From the NCBI RefSeq assembly GCF_013393945.1, contig NZ_CP040297.1, positions 6,352,809-6,416,808 on the forward strand: 64,000 bases of DNA, written 5' to 3'. This DNA comes from Nostoc sp. TCL26-01. Its GTDB lineage: Bacteria > Cyanobacteriota > Cyanobacteriia > Cyanobacteriales > Nostocaceae. Under the pieces are notes generated by a model. The model did not search any database, was not told the origin of the DNA, and worked only from the letters and a program-made list of their open reading frames with translations. Position numbers and translations under genes: made by a program. Below are positions 8,499 to 19,200 of the stretch, in pieces (the first letter of the stretch is position 1; the number at the start of each line of letters is the position of its first letter).

Positions 8499-10337
8499 GT
8501 GAAAAAATCTCTCATCCCAGTTATATTAAGCTGCTTTCTCACCTCCTCTGTAGCATTGGCCGAACCAACGCCTTCTCTGAAAGTTGTTTATCCCCAAACA
8601 AACCACCAGACTAGTGCGGAACAAATCTTTTTTCTTGGTACAGCACCACCAAATGCACAAGTTGTCATTAATGGCAAGCCAATTACCCGCAGTCGCTCTG
8701 GTCATTTTGCTCCAAGTTTTCCTTTACAGTTAGGAGAGAATAGCTTTCAGATCCGTCATCAAAATCAAGTGCTTCAGATTAAGGTGACAAGGCTGAGTAA
8801 TCAGCCAGAAATACCCCAGGGGTTAGCTTTTGCTCAAGGTTCCCTCACTCCATCCGCCGATATTACCAGACTACCAGGGGAACTCATTTGTTTTAGCGCA
8901 GTTGCACCACCAAACGCCAGTGTCTCTGTCAAAATAGGTAATCAAACTGTGGCACTGCTCCCCCAATCCCAACCAGCGCAACTACCAAGTAATTTGGCAG
9001 CTCTCACCGGACGTAATCAACCCTCTAACCAGTCTAACGTGGGCAAGTATAGTGGTTGCACTATATTGTTACAACCTGGCTCTCTCCTCTATGGGAACGA
9101 CATCATCACTGGTGCTGTTGTCCCAGATGCAACTGAAGAGGTAGATTTGGGAAAACCCCAGTTTCAACTGACACTGAATGGTAAGACGATAACTCAACCG
9201 GGGACTGGCAAAATTCACATCCTCTCACCTGACCAATTACCAGTAGCTGAGGTAATAGCAGATGCCGGTGTTGCCAGAACTGGCCCCAGTACCGATTATT
9301 CTCGCCTGACACCACTACCCAAGGGAACACGAGCTACAGTCACGGGAATAGAGGGAGAATGGCTACGTTTAGACTATGGTGGCTGGATTAATAGACAGGA
9401 AACTCGCACGCTTCCAAAAGCTGTGCCGCCACGCACGATAATTCGCAGTGTCGGGTATCGTCAACTTCCAGGAGTCACGGAGATAGTTTTCCCCCTACAA
9501 ACTCCTGTGCCTGTGAGTGTCCAGCAAGGTAATAACTCTTTAACCCTCACACTCTACAACACCACTGCCCAAACAGACATTATTCGCCTGGATGATGACC
9601 CCTTAATTTCTCGCCTAGATTGGCAGCAGATGGCAAATGGACAGGTACAATACACCTTTAACCTCAAAAAAGCTCAACAGTGGGGATACAAGCTGAGATA
9701 CGACGGTACAACCCTGGTCTTGGCTTTGCGTCACGCGCCTAATATCAGACAAAGCAGACTCAAGCCTCTTTCTGGTATCAAGATTGTACTCGATCCCGGT
9801 CATGGTGGCAAAGAATCTGGTGCATCTGGCCCCACAGGATATCTAGAAAAAGATGTAAATTTGGCTGTATCTAAGTTACTGCGCGATGATTTGGTCAAAT
9901 TAGGGGCAAATGTGGTGATGACAAGAGAAACTGACAAAGATGTTTCTCTGCCAGAGCGTCAAGCAATTATCAATCAAGAATTACCTGCGATCGCTCTCTC
10001 TATTCATTACAATTCTTTACCTGACGATGGCGATGCGGAAAATACCAAAGGAGTTGGGACATTTTGGTATCATCCCCAAGCGCATAGTTTGGCTGTGTTC
10101 ATGCAAAATTATCTCGTGAGAAAACTCGGTAGACCATCCTACGGAGTATTCTGGAATAACCTTGCACTCACACGTCCAGCATCTGCACCTTCAGTACTGT
10201 TGGAGTTGGGTTTTATGAGTAATCCTGATGAATTCGAGTGGGTGACAAATTCCCAAGAACAAAAGAAGTTAGCGAAAACTTTGGCGGAAGGGGTGAGTGA
10301 GTGGTTGAGAAATCAGGCGTTGCAGAATAGGGGATGA
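8499..10337 (+). CDS. Secreted N-acetylmuramoyl-L-alanine amidase (Amidase_3, AmiC type)
   Basis: This is a periplasmic zinc amidase that cuts the bond between MurNAc and the stem peptide. A signal peptide (residues 1-21, cut after SSVALA) is followed by Ig-like or Pro-rich segments, a bacterial SH3-like region (about 250-305, VIADAGVARTGPSTDYSRL), and an AMIN-like beta region (about 310-415). The catalytic domain begins at IVLDPGHGGKESGASG. Zinc ligands and the catalytic Glu are visible: His in DPGHGG, Glu in GYLEKDVN, His in LSIHYNS, and Glu in LLELGFMSN. In filamentous cyanobacteria such amidases shape septal nanopores and septa; that role here is inference. The GTG start at 8499 is chosen because the signal peptide begins there. 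Confidence 0.92.
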   Translation: MKKSLIPVILSCFLTSSVALAEPTPSLKVVYPQTNHQTSAEQIFFLGTAPPNAQVVINGKPITRSRSGHFAPSFPLQLGENSFQIRHQNQVLQIKVTRLSNQPEIPQGLAFAQGSLTPSADITRLPGELICFSAVAPPNASVSVKIGNQTVALLPQSQPAQLPSNLAALTGRNQPSNQSNVGKYSGCTILLQPGSLLYGNDIITGAVVPDATEEVDLGKPQFQLTLNGKTITQPGTGKIHILSPDQLPVAEVIADAGVARTGPSTDYSRLTPLPKGTRATVTGIEGEWLRLDYGGWINRQETRTLPKAVPPRTIIRSVGYRQLPGVTEIVFPLQTPVPVSVQQGNNSLTLTLYNTTAQTDIIRLDDDPLISRLDWQQMANGQVQYTFNLKKAQQWGYKLRYDGTTLVLALRHAPNIRQSRLKPLSGIKIVLDPGHGGKESGASGPTGYLEKDVNLAVSKLLRDDLVKLGANVVMTRETDKDVSLPERQAIINQELPAIALSIHYNSLPDDGDAENTKGVGTFWYHPQAHSLAVFMQNYLVRKLGRPSYGVFWNNLALTRPASAPSVLLELGFMSNPDEFEWVTNSQEQKKLAKTLAEGVSEWLRNQALQNRG

Positions 10338-10374
10338 ACTTAGGCAAGCAGGGGAGGCAGGGGGTGCTGAGTTA

Positions 10375-10423
10375 TGACCAATGACCAATGACCATTGACT
10401 ATTGACTATTGACTATTGACTCA
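10375..10423. repeat. Heptamer tandem repeats (tgaccaa / tgactat)
   Basis: Seven-base units (tgaccaa, tgaccat, tgactat) fill the gap between the convergent amidase and histidine kinase genes. The array ends at the kinase stop codon at 10421. Confidence 0.85.
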
Positions 10424-13400
10424 TTCCCCAAACTCCTGACAATGCTGGACGATGATCTGAAATTGATAATTGTGAGCGAGATGATTTAAGGCGGCGATGA
10501 GAGATGTGTGCTGTGGGGGGATTTGTTGAATGAGATGGATGACGGCATCATCATCACAGTGGAGTGCGGCTTGATGTAACTGTTGAATCCAAGTGAGAGG
10601 CATGACTAATAGGCTGTTGAGGGTTAGTTCTTCGGGATGGGAATTGGTGGTGGTTGAGGATTCGCTATCGGCAAAGATATAGCGTAGTCCTAAATATGTT
10701 TCCATTTGGGAAAATAACTCTTGTTCTCGGAAGGGTTTAGTAATAAAGTCATTACATCCAGATGAGAGGGCGAGAGTGCGATCGCCTCGTGAGGCTTGAG
10801 CTGTCAGTGCGATAATAATTACTGTTTGCCCATCGGGGTGAGAACGAATCTGTTGTACTGCTTCATAACCATCCATCCCTGGCATTCGGATATCCATAAA
10901 AATTAAATGTGGATGCCATTCTTGCCAAAGTTGAATGGCTGCTTCTCCTGTGTCTGCTTCCTTGACTTCTAGTCCGACAATTGTCAATAACTTAAAGAGC
11001 AGTAAACGATTTTCGGCTTGATCATCTACGACCAAAATACGGTAAGGTGGCTGATCTGGAGCTAATCCTATCACCTGACATTGAACCACAGAGGAGGGAA
11101 TATCGTTAGTTCTAGCCAAGCGCACAGGCAGTTTTACCCAGAACGTACTCCCCATCCCAGAAATACTAGTGGCTGTAATTGTCCCTCCCATCAGCTGCAC
11201 AAATTTTTTAGTAATTGTCAATCCTAATCCTGTACCTTCTGATGATGTTTTGCCAGCCCGTGCTTGCACAAAAGCATCAAAGATAGTCTGCAAGTCATGG
11301 GGGGAAATACCAATGCCGGTGTCTTCAACGGCAAAGTGTAAGGTGTAAAATGGGTGAGTTTCTGCTGGGTTGTTTTGATAAGCTTGTGGAACTTCCCCTC
11401 GTACATGCAGAGTGACACTACCTCTTTTCGTGAATTTGATGGCATTGTTGAGGAGATTGATTAAGACTTGCCGCAGTTTATTGGGATCGGTGATGATGAA
11501 CTGAGGCAAATTTTTTGCTAAATCTAAGTGCAACTCCAAGGCTTTGGCTTCAGCTCTTTGGCTAAACATATTATGCAAAGACTTGAGTAACCCTGGCAAG
11601 TCAAAACCACTTTCATCTAAAGAGAGTCGTCCAGCTTCGATTTTTGACAAATCCAGGATGTCATTAATTAACCCCAGCAAATGATCTCCACTACGATGAA
11701 TGATACTCAAACTCTCTCGCAGTTCTGGTGTCAATGAGGAGTCACGGCTCATGACTTGAGCAAAACCCAAAATCACATTCAGAGGTGTGCGTAACTCATG
11801 GCTCATGTTGGCTAAAAAAATGCTTTTGGCTTGATTGGCAACTTCTGCTGCTTCCTTGGCTTGTTGTGATGCCAATTCAGCGAGTTTGCGATGGGTAACA
11901 TCTTCTACAATATAAGAAAACCTGAAATTGCCACTAGAACTGACACCAACAGGACAAACACTAGCTGCCAGCCATCGTTGTTCTGTGGCTGTATTGTGGG
12001 TATATTCAAAGCGTACAGGGGCTTGAACTGCGTAGGCTGCTTGATAATAATTGATCCATTGTTCAATAATTATTCTGGGTACTCCCATTTCACTGGCAAA
12101 GCGATTCTGCATAGCTTGAGGAGTGGTGCCAAAAAATTTGGCTGCGGCTTGATTATCTCTTAGATGTAAAATATCGTTGTTGCAGAGTTCTACAATACCC
12201 ATGAGCATTGAGCCACTATTGAAGAAACTCCGCAGTGTCGATTCACTCTGTCTCAGGGCTGCTTCCGAGAGTTTGCGCTCATGAATATCTTGGTGGGTTC
12301 CAGCCATGCGCAACGCTTTGCCGTTTTTATCTCTCATCACGACTTTGCCGTAGTCAGCTATCCATCGCCATTCCCCTGAGTTGGTGAGCATTCGATAGTC
12401 AAAGGAATAACCGATGGTGTTGTCTTGCAAATGTGCTTGTAAGAGTTGCTTTACCCAATTCTTATCTTCTGGATGTATCAGTCTTTCCCAGTGACGCAAA
12501 TCTTGGGGGAATTCATCTTTGGTGTACCCCAGCATTTCCCAGTATCGTGGACTGTAGTAAACTTCACCTGTGACAACATTCCAATCCCACAAACCATCAC
12601 CGGAAGCTTCTAGGGCTAGCTGTAATCTTTCTTCACTGTTTTGTAATGCTTCTTGTTGTTGTTTATATTCGTTAATATCGGTGATTGAGCCAGCTATACG
12701 AATCGGTTTTCCTTGCTGATTTAAGAGGGTTTTTCCTCTGACCGATACCCATTTATAGCTACCATCTCGGCATTGCATCCGATGCTCGACACAGTATTTG
12801 CTAGTTTCTCCACTATGGCATTGCTGGATACTATGGTAAACTCTAGGTGCATCATCAGGATGAATACGTTGCTGCCATTCTGCGGCAGTTGCCACTTCTG
12901 TGACATTATATCCTAGTATTTCCATGCAACGGGGAGAGAAGAAGAGATCATCAGTTTCTAGGTTATGATCCCAAATACCATCATTACTACCAGCGATCGC
13001 TAATTGCCAACGTTCTATCAGTTGTTCAGATTGTCTCATTACTTGTTGCAAGCTAGCTGAGACACTTTCTGGTGTAATCACACCGATGATTTGGTTCTGT
13101 GCATCCAAAATCGGCAGATGACTAATGCTGTGACGCTGCAATAAATCCAAAGTCTCTAATAAAGTACCTAACGCTGATTGCTGAATTGTGATCACTGGTT
13201 GAGTAATGACATCGGCAAGTCTCGCAGTTTTTAAGTCTACTCCAGAAGCGATCGCTCTCACTAAATCCCATTGTGTAAAAATCCCCACCAACTTTTGCTG
13301 TTCTAACACCACAACACAACTAGTTTTCCCCTGACTCATCACTCGCACCGCAACTTCCACAGCAGTGTCTAACGATATCGTCAAGCACTGTTGAATTAAT

Positions 13401-13426
13401 TGGGTTTGGGGTAAGTCATTGGTCAT
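10421..13426 (-). CDS. Hybrid sensor histidine kinase: 2 CBS, 3 PAS, HisKA, HATPase, receiver
   Basis: This is a soluble multi-sensor kinase of 1001 residues. Residues 1-125 hold a CBS pair, which usually binds adenine nucleotides. Three PAS/PAC modules follow (about 130-255, 262-385 and 390-515; for example DGIWDHNLETDDLFFSPRC and DGLWDWNVVTGEVYYSPRY). The phospho-acceptor His is His543 in SHELRTPLN. ATPase boxes NNAIKFT, DTGIGIS and GTGLGLTI are intact. The receiver domain has VVDD and Asp845 in FMDIRMPGMDGY, followed by about 80 unassigned residues. The first four codons (MTND) lie within a heptamer array. It is followed upstream on the same strand by a GGDEF response regulator, a likely partner. 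Confidence 0.92.
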   Translation of the reverse strand: MTNDLPQTQLIQQCLTISLDTAVEVAVRVMSQGKTSCVVVLEQQKLVGIFTQWDLVRAIASGVDLKTARLADVITQPVITIQQSALGTLLETLDLLQRHSISHLPILDAQNQIIGVITPESVSASLQQVMRQSEQLIERWQLAIAGSNDGIWDHNLETDDLFFSPRCMEILGYNVTEVATAAEWQQRIHPDDAPRVYHSIQQCHSGETSKYCVEHRMQCRDGSYKWVSVRGKTLLNQQGKPIRIAGSITDINEYKQQQEALQNSEERLQLALEASGDGLWDWNVVTGEVYYSPRYWEMLGYTKDEFPQDLRHWERLIHPEDKNWVKQLLQAHLQDNTIGYSFDYRMLTNSGEWRWIADYGKVVMRDKNGKALRMAGTHQDIHERKLSEAALRQSESTLRSFFNSGSMLMGIVELCNNDILHLRDNQAAAKFFGTTPQAMQNRFASEMGVPRIIIEQWINYYQAAYAVQAPVRFEYTHNTATEQRWLAASVCPVGVSSSGNFRFSYIVEDVTHRKLAELASQQAKEAAEVANQAKSIFLANMSHELRTPLNVILGFAQVMSRDSSLTPELRESLSIIHRSGDHLLGLINDILDLSKIEAGRLSLDESGFDLPGLLKSLHNMFSQRAEAKALELHLDLAKNLPQFIITDPNKLRQVLINLLNNAIKFTKRGSVTLHVRGEVPQAYQNNPAETHPFYTLHFAVEDTGIGISPHDLQTIFDAFVQARAGKTSSEGTGLGLTITKKFVQLMGGTITATSISGMGSTFWVKLPVRLARTNDIPSSVVQCQVIGLAPDQPPYRILVVDDQAENRLLLFKLLTIVGLEVKEADTGEAAIQLWQEWHPHLIFMDIRMPGMDGYEAVQQIRSHPDGQTVIIIALTAQASRGDRTLALSSGCNDFITKPFREQELFSQMETYLGLRYIFADSESSTTTNSHPEELTLNSLLVMPLTWIQQLHQAALHCDDDAVIHLIQQIPPQHTSLIAALNHLAHNYQFQIIVQHCQEFGE

Positions 13427-13532
13427 TGGTCAATAGTCAATAGTCATTAGTCAATGGTCAATAGTCAATAGTCAATAGTCATTAGTCAAAACTCAGCACT
13501 CAGCACTCCCTCACTCCCTCACTCCCTCACTA
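13427..13532. repeat. Mixed heptamer tandem repeats between kinase and GGDEF gene
   Basis: Units of ggtcaat/agtcaat/agtcatt, then actcagc and ctccctca, fill the whole intergenic space. The upper end supplies the TAG stop of the GGDEF gene and the lower end flows into the first codons of the kinase gene. Confidence 0.85.
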
Positions 13533-15053
13533 CTGAGCGACTCGATAGGTATTTCGTCCTTGGGCTTTGGCGGTGTAGAGTGCTTGATCTGCGGTGGAAA
13601 TTAGATATTCTGGGGAAAATTTTACTTGGGGAATGAGACTGGAAATACCCATGCTCAAGGTGATAAATTGATGGGTAGCTGATTTTTCGTGGCGAATGGC
13701 AAGGTGGGCGATCGCTTGTTGAATCAGCTGTGCTAAACAAATTGCCCCTGCTAAATCGGTATTTGGTAAGATGATGGTAAACTCTTCGCCTCCATAACGG
13801 GCTGCTAAATCTGCTGAACGTTTACAACTATTGGCAATTGTTTGGGCAACTTGTTTGAGACAGCTATCCCCTGCTAAATGACCATAATAGTCGTTGTACT
13901 GTTTAAAGTGATCGATGTCACACAGAATTAATGAGATTGGAGATTGTCTACGTTGATGTCTTTGCCACTCTTTAGTGAGTGTTTCGTTAAAGTGACGACG
14001 GTTAGCTATTTGGGTTAAGCCATCGAGGATTGTTAAACGTTTTAATTCTTTATTGGCCATAATTAAAGCTTCTTGCACCTTTTGCCGTTGCATAAATTCA
14101 GCTAGTTCTAGCGCAATGGCTTGAACTAATTGGATAATTTTGGCATCATAAGGTTGTGGCGATCGCTTAAAGAATACCAACACAGCAATGAGATGTTTTT
14201 TTAGTATAATTGGTATACTAAAACCTGCTTTTAACTCGGCATTTGCTGCTGCTTGACTCCGGAGAAATGTGGGTATGGGTAATAGAGAAACATCCTCAAT
14301 CCACTTTGGTTGTCGAACTGCCCAAACTAAACCTGGTAATCCTACATGATGAGTGATGGTTAAATTGGTACTGGCTTGATGGAATTGTTTTAGTAATAAA
14401 TCAAACTTGTTGTAACTAGTTTGACTCAATTTCATATTTGTCCGATTTGGCTCTAACACCCAGGCTTCACCATAGTCCCAGCCAATAGCCTGACGTATTT
14501 TACACAACAGAACTTCTAGAGCGTCATTAAAATCTGCTGCTTGATGTACTGCATGAATTGTTGTTAATAATAGTTGAGTTTCTGTTTCAGCTTGTATTCT
14601 TTGCTGAATCTCCTGTTGTAATTTCTGATTATGTTCGGCGATTTGCTGTTGTTGCCGTTGAATTTGGAGTTGATAATTGATCCGTGTTAGTACTTCATCG
14701 GCTTGAAAGGGTTTAGTGATGTAGTCTGCACCGCCAACTGCAAAGGCTCTGACTTTATCTGTCACATCATCCAACGCACTCAAGAAGATGATGGGAATTT
14801 GACAAGTTCGGGGAGATGCTTTGAGTGCTGCACAGACGGCATAGCCATCCATATCCGGCATATTCACATCCAACAGAATTAAGTCCGGTATTTCTGATTG
14901 AATTGTCTGTAATGCCATTTGACCACTGATGGCTTTACGAACTTTATAACCATTCTGGCTCAGAATACTAGAAAGACTACGGAGGTTATCAAGATAGTCA
15001 TCAACAATCAACAGATTCGCTTTTTTTGGTAATATCTCAGTTTTGGTAAACAT
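13530..15053 (-). CDS. Response regulator with GAF-like and GGDEF domains (diguanylate cyclase)
   Basis: The protein probably makes cyclic di-GMP from two GTP under control of a phosphorelay. The N-terminal receiver (about residues 10-125) has LLIVDDY, the phospho-acceptor in LLDVNMPDMDGY, and the Lys in ITKPF. A Gln-rich coiled coil (about 130-155) leads to a GAF-like domain (about 160-330). The C-terminal GGDEF domain carries DGLTQIANRRHF and an intact active-site loop GGEEF at 421-425. The start at 15053 (MFTKTEILPKK) is preferred; an in-frame ATG at 15110 would add 19 basic residues. The hybrid kinase downstream on the same strand is the likely phosphodonor, which is inferred from neighbourhood only. 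Confidence 0.92.
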   Translation of the reverse strand: MFTKTEILPKKANLLIVDDYLDNLRSLSSILSQNGYKVRKAISGQMALQTIQSEIPDLILLDVNMPDMDGYAVCAALKASPRTCQIPIIFLSALDDVTDKVRAFAVGGADYITKPFQADEVLTRINYQLQIQRQQQQIAEHNQKLQQEIQQRIQAETETQLLLTTIHAVHQAADFNDALEVLLCKIRQAIGWDYGEAWVLEPNRTNMKLSQTSYNKFDLLLKQFHQASTNLTITHHVGLPGLVWAVRQPKWIEDVSLLPIPTFLRSQAAANAELKAGFSIPIILKKHLIAVLVFFKRSPQPYDAKIIQLVQAIALELAEFMQRQKVQEALIMANKELKRLTILDGLTQIANRRHFNETLTKEWQRHQRRQSPISLILCDIDHFKQYNDYYGHLAGDSCLKQVAQTIANSCKRSADLAARYGGEEFTIILPNTDLAGAICLAQLIQQAIAHLAIRHEKSATHQFITLSMGISSLIPQVKFSPEYLISTADQALYTAKAQGRNTYRVAQ

Positions 15054-15110
15054 AGCGAGACTTGTGTCTCTAAATATGCGCCGGTTTTTTTCGGGATTTT
15101 TTACTAACAT

Positions 15111-15387
15111 TTGTCTTTAAGTTTAATTTAATATGTATAATTTATTGCTAAACTTCATGAAAAGTATAAAAATTCACAAATATTTAGACGTTGATTGGGA
15201 AAAAATGTGTTAGCACGTATTTATACGTGTTATAAAAAAATTCCCTGTGTCTTAGTGTCTCTGTGGTAGAGATAATCTATCTCACCACAAAGGCACAGAG
15301 AGAGTGTTGTGGGTCTGAATCACCCACTAATTAATTCTGACTCCTGTAGCTTGCTTTCCGTAGGGTATTCTGACTCCTGAATTCTTC
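15111..15387. other. Intergenic stretch with cag-type inverted repeat
   Basis: The segment at about 15240-15305 pairs tgtctctgtggt with its near complement in accacaaaggcacagag, and resembles the element at 31976-32063. Nothing coding is seen. The promoter for the GGDEF gene should lie near 15110-15180, which is AT-rich. Confidence 0.5.
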
Positions 15388-15744
15388 TTAAATTGTTAAT
15401 TCTAAACTTGCAGTGCTTTCTTGTTGATGAAGGAATTGCTCAAACAGATGGAAAAATTTATATAAAGCGTCTTTTTCATCAGTAGAATTTAAAAGAATAA
15501 TACTATCCCATCCTTGAGTGACAGTACTATTATATTTATTCTGTATCCATTCTTGAAATTTATCAAAGTTTTCTTCTTGTTTTGTACGCGGTAATCCTAA
15601 TTCCATTCTCGCTTGACTATAGCCAATTAATAACATATTTAATCTAGTAATAGAACATTGTCCTATATACATTCCTGGTCTTTGCTTAATTCTTGCCAAT
15701 AAATGATAAAGATATTCATTTTTTACGTCTAACATATCTCTCAA
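15388..15744 (-). CDS. Probable immunity protein for the adjacent papain-fold toxin
   Basis: This 118-residue soluble protein is mostly alpha-helical. It has the segment RIKQRPGMYIGQCSITRLN near the N-terminus and GYSQARMELGLP just after. An RPGMYIG-like motif followed by a hydrophobic helix is seen in families of small immunity proteins that sit beside polymorphic toxins. It begins 5 bases after the toxin stop, so the two genes are one unit. The immunity role is inferred from position and this motif, not shown. A second in-frame ATG three codons in (15735) is possible as start. It could also be an unrelated conserved hypothetical. Confidence 0.55.
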   Translation of the reverse strand: MRDMLDVKNEYLYHLLARIKQRPGMYIGQCSITRLNMLLIGYSQARMELGLPRTKQEENFDKFQEWIQNKYNSTVTQGWDSIILLNSTDEKDALYKFFHLFEQFLHQQESTASLELTI

Positions 15745-15749
15745 TATCC

Positions 15750-16133
15750 TTAAAACTCAATTTCTGCAATTTGAAATTGCTGACCAAAATGCACTAAGCC
15801 CTGAGACAAGAGATTTGCCATCCATTCATCTCTAGAAATGCCTGCTGGATGATGATTATCAAAAACTGTTTCTATCCCATTAATAATAACGGAAATACCT
15901 TGATGACGACCATTAGTAGAGATGGCTTCTTCAGGAAATGTTTCATCATAAATAAAGCTGTTTGCTCCTGTGGAGGCTCCTGTATATAAATTAATTATCT
16001 TGCCAGAGATGCTTTCAGAAATTAAGTAGTCTTTAATGGCTTGACTACATTCTACACATTGAAAGTTGTCATAGCCGTTAGCAATAGTATAAATTTGACG
16101 TAGTTGTTCGGGAGTAAGAGAAATGGAATGCAA
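15750..16133 (-). CDS. Papain-fold toxin domain protein (stand-alone)
   Basis: This 127-residue protein resembles the papain-like toxin domains found at the C-terminus of polymorphic toxins. The candidate nucleophile is in FQCVECSQAIKDYL (Cys at about residues 25 and 28). The His is in NGRHQGISVIING and the acidic residue is in ETVFDNHHPAG, the Cys-His-Asp order expected for this fold. There is no secretion signal, repeat region or delivery domain, so it is either an intracellular toxin or a detached tip of a larger effector. It lies 5 bases ahead of a probable immunity gene. Whether it acts as protease, deamidase or otherwise cannot be told. Confidence 0.68.
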   Translation of the reverse strand: MHSISLTPEQLRQIYTIANGYDNFQCVECSQAIKDYLISESISGKIINLYTGASTGANSFIYDETFPEEAISTNGRHQGISVIINGIETVFDNHHPAGISRDEWMANLLSQGLVHFGQQFQIAEIEF

Positions 16134-16231
16134 CTCCTGTAAAAATGCAATATTGGCATTTTAATACACATTTTGCATAAGTTTGGTAACTTTCATCTTC
16201 TTACTTTTCCCGCATTTTTTCCTAATTCACA

Positions 16232-19200
16232 TTAGGCGTTATTCGCTAAATATTGATACATCTGCCAGCGTGCTTCTACTTCAGCTTGTGCTTGTTGTAG
16301 TAGTTGTTTGGCGAGTTCTGGCTTACTCTTAGTCAACATTTTGAAGCGGTTTTCTTGATACATTGATTGCTCTACAGATTGAGTAGGCGATCGCATATCT
16401 AACTGTAAGGGATTTTTGCCTTGTTGAACTAACAGAGGATTATAACGATACAATAACCAGCGGCCTGATTCTATCAAGGATTTTTGATGATTCATGCCTG
16501 TGGTCATGTTGATGCCGTGGGCAATGCAATGGCTATAAGCAATAATTATGGAGGGGCCATCATAAGCTTCGGCTTCTAAAAATGCTTTGAGGGTTTGGTC
16601 ATCTTTTGCCCCAATGGCGACACTTGCCACATAGACGTTGCCGTAGTTCATCGCCATTAAACCCAAGTCTTTCTTGGATGCAGGCTTACCACTGGCAGCA
16701 AATTTGGCTACGGCTGCTCGTGGTGTAGCTTTGGAAGATTGACCGCCTGTGTTAGAATAGACTTCCGTATCCATCACCAAAATATTCACATTGCGACCAC
16801 TGGCTATGACATGATCAATTCCACCAAAGTCGATGTCATAAGCCCAACCATCACCACCGATAATCCAGACGCTTTTCTTGACTAGGTAATCGGCTAGGGA
16901 TTTGAGATTATGAATTTGAGATTGACGGTGCGTGTCTCGTTCAGTAATGAGAATTTCGGCTAATTTCTGCTTTAATAATGCTATCCGTTCCCGTTGTTCC
17001 CAAATATCAGCTTCTGTTTTTTGTGTTGCATTCAAGATGGCATCGACAAAATTATCACCTAATTCTGTATTGAACTGTTGTAGGAGTTCGGCGGCAAATT
17101 CAGCTTGCTTATCGAGTGAGAGACGGTAGCCAAAACCAAATTCAGCGTTATCTTCAAATAAACTATTAGACCATGCCGGGCCGCGTCCTTGGGCATTTTT
17201 CGTCCAGGGAGTTGTGGGGAGATTACCGCCATAAATGGAAGAACAACCAGTGGCGTTGGCAACGACAGAGCGATCGCCAAATAGTTGTGTTAATAATTTT
17301 AAGTATGGTGTCTCACCACAACCAGCACAAGCACCGGAAAATTCAAACAGGGGTTCTTGCAGTTGTTGTTGGCGAATTTGGTTGAGTTTCAATTTTCGTC
17401 GGTCAGGATTGGGTAAACTCAAAAAGAAATCCCAATTTTTCTGCTCCTGTTCCCGTAATGGTAACTGCTGCGCCATGTTAATGGCTTTGCGTGATGGCTC
17501 AGATTTATTTTTGGCAGGGCAAATATCCACACAAATCGCGCAGCCTGTACAGTCTTCTGGGGCAACCTGAATGGTATATTTTTGCTGGGCAAAGTCTTTA
17601 TCTTTAGCATCTACTGATTTGAATGTCAGTGGTGCATTTAATAACTCACTTGGTTGATAAATCTTGGCCCGAATGGCGCTGTGGGGACAAACCAGCACAC
17701 ATTTATTACACTGAACGCAGACATCGGTATCCCACACGGGGATTTCTTCAGCCACGTTACGTTTTTCCCATTTAGCTGTCCCCGTGGGAAATGTGCCATC
17801 AGGTGGTAGGGTACTTACAGGTAAGTCATCACCTTGCCATACCATAATTTTTCCGAGAACATCTTGAACAAACTCAGGGGCTTTGGTAGAGAAGGGACTT
17901 GAGCGAGAAAGGAAAATATCTTCATCTGTCCATTTGCCTTTTTCCGCAATGGGAACTTGCACCTCATGTAAATTTTCTAAGGTTTGGTCTACCGCTTGCA
18001 AATTCATGCGGACAACTTCAGTCCCTTTTTTCCCATAAGTCTTTTCAATGGCTTGTTTGATTTTAGCGATCGCCTCTTGTTGTGGCAAGACTCCAGCTAA
18101 GGCAAAGAAACACACCTGCATAATCGTGTTAATTCTTCCACCCATACCACTATTCCGGGCGACTTGATTAGCATTGATGACGTATAATTTCAGTTGCTTG
18201 TCTAAGATTTGCGATCGCACTTTCAGGGGTAGATATTCCCAGACTGTATCTGCACTGTATGGACTATTCAACAAGATAGTTGCCCCAAAAGTCGCCGCTT
18301 GCAAAACTTCTATCCGTTCCAAAAAGCCCCAGTGATGACAACCAATAAAATTAGCTTGGTCAATTAAGTAAGTTGAACGAATTGGCTGTGTACCAAAACG
18401 TAGATGAGAAACTGTCATCGAACCAGATTTTTTGGAGTCGTAAACAAAATAACCCTGGGCATAGTTATCTGTTCCTTCCCCAATAATTTTAATTGAGTTT
18501 TTGTTAGCCCCGACTGTACCATCAGCACCCAACCCGTAAAACATCGCCCGAACAACACTATCCGCTTCGGTGGAGAAATTCGGGTCAAAATCCAGAGATG
18601 TGTGTGTCACATCATCATTAATGCCAATAGTGAAGTGATTCTTCGGTTTAGCTTGAGCTAAATTATCAAACACAGCCTTCACCATCGCCGGCGTAAATTC
18701 CTTCGACGACAACCCATAACGCCCACCAACAACTGTAGGTAAATTCTCCCCTGCTTCATACAAAGCCGTCACCACATCCAAATACAACGGTTCCCCAGCA
18801 CTACCTGGTTCTTTTGTGCGATCAAGGACTGCGATCGCCTTTACACTATGAGGTAAGGCTTGAACAAACCGTTCTACATCAAAGGGGCGAAATAGTCGGA
18901 CTTTGAGAACACCGACTTTTGCACCACAGGCGTTGAGAGCATCGACAGTTTCGTGTACTGTGTCACAACCGGAACCCATGATCACAATCACGCGATCGGC
19001 ATCACTAGCGCCGTGATATTCGTAAATTTGGTAATATCTCCCTGTACGTTCCCCAAATCTATCCATAATGTCTTGGACAACATCTGGACAGGAGTTGTAG
19101 TAAGGGTTTGCCCCTTCCCTAGCTTGGAAATAGACATCGGGGTTTTGGGCTGTCCCCCGCAATAATGGACGATCTGGAGTTAGGGCGCGGGCGCGGTGTG

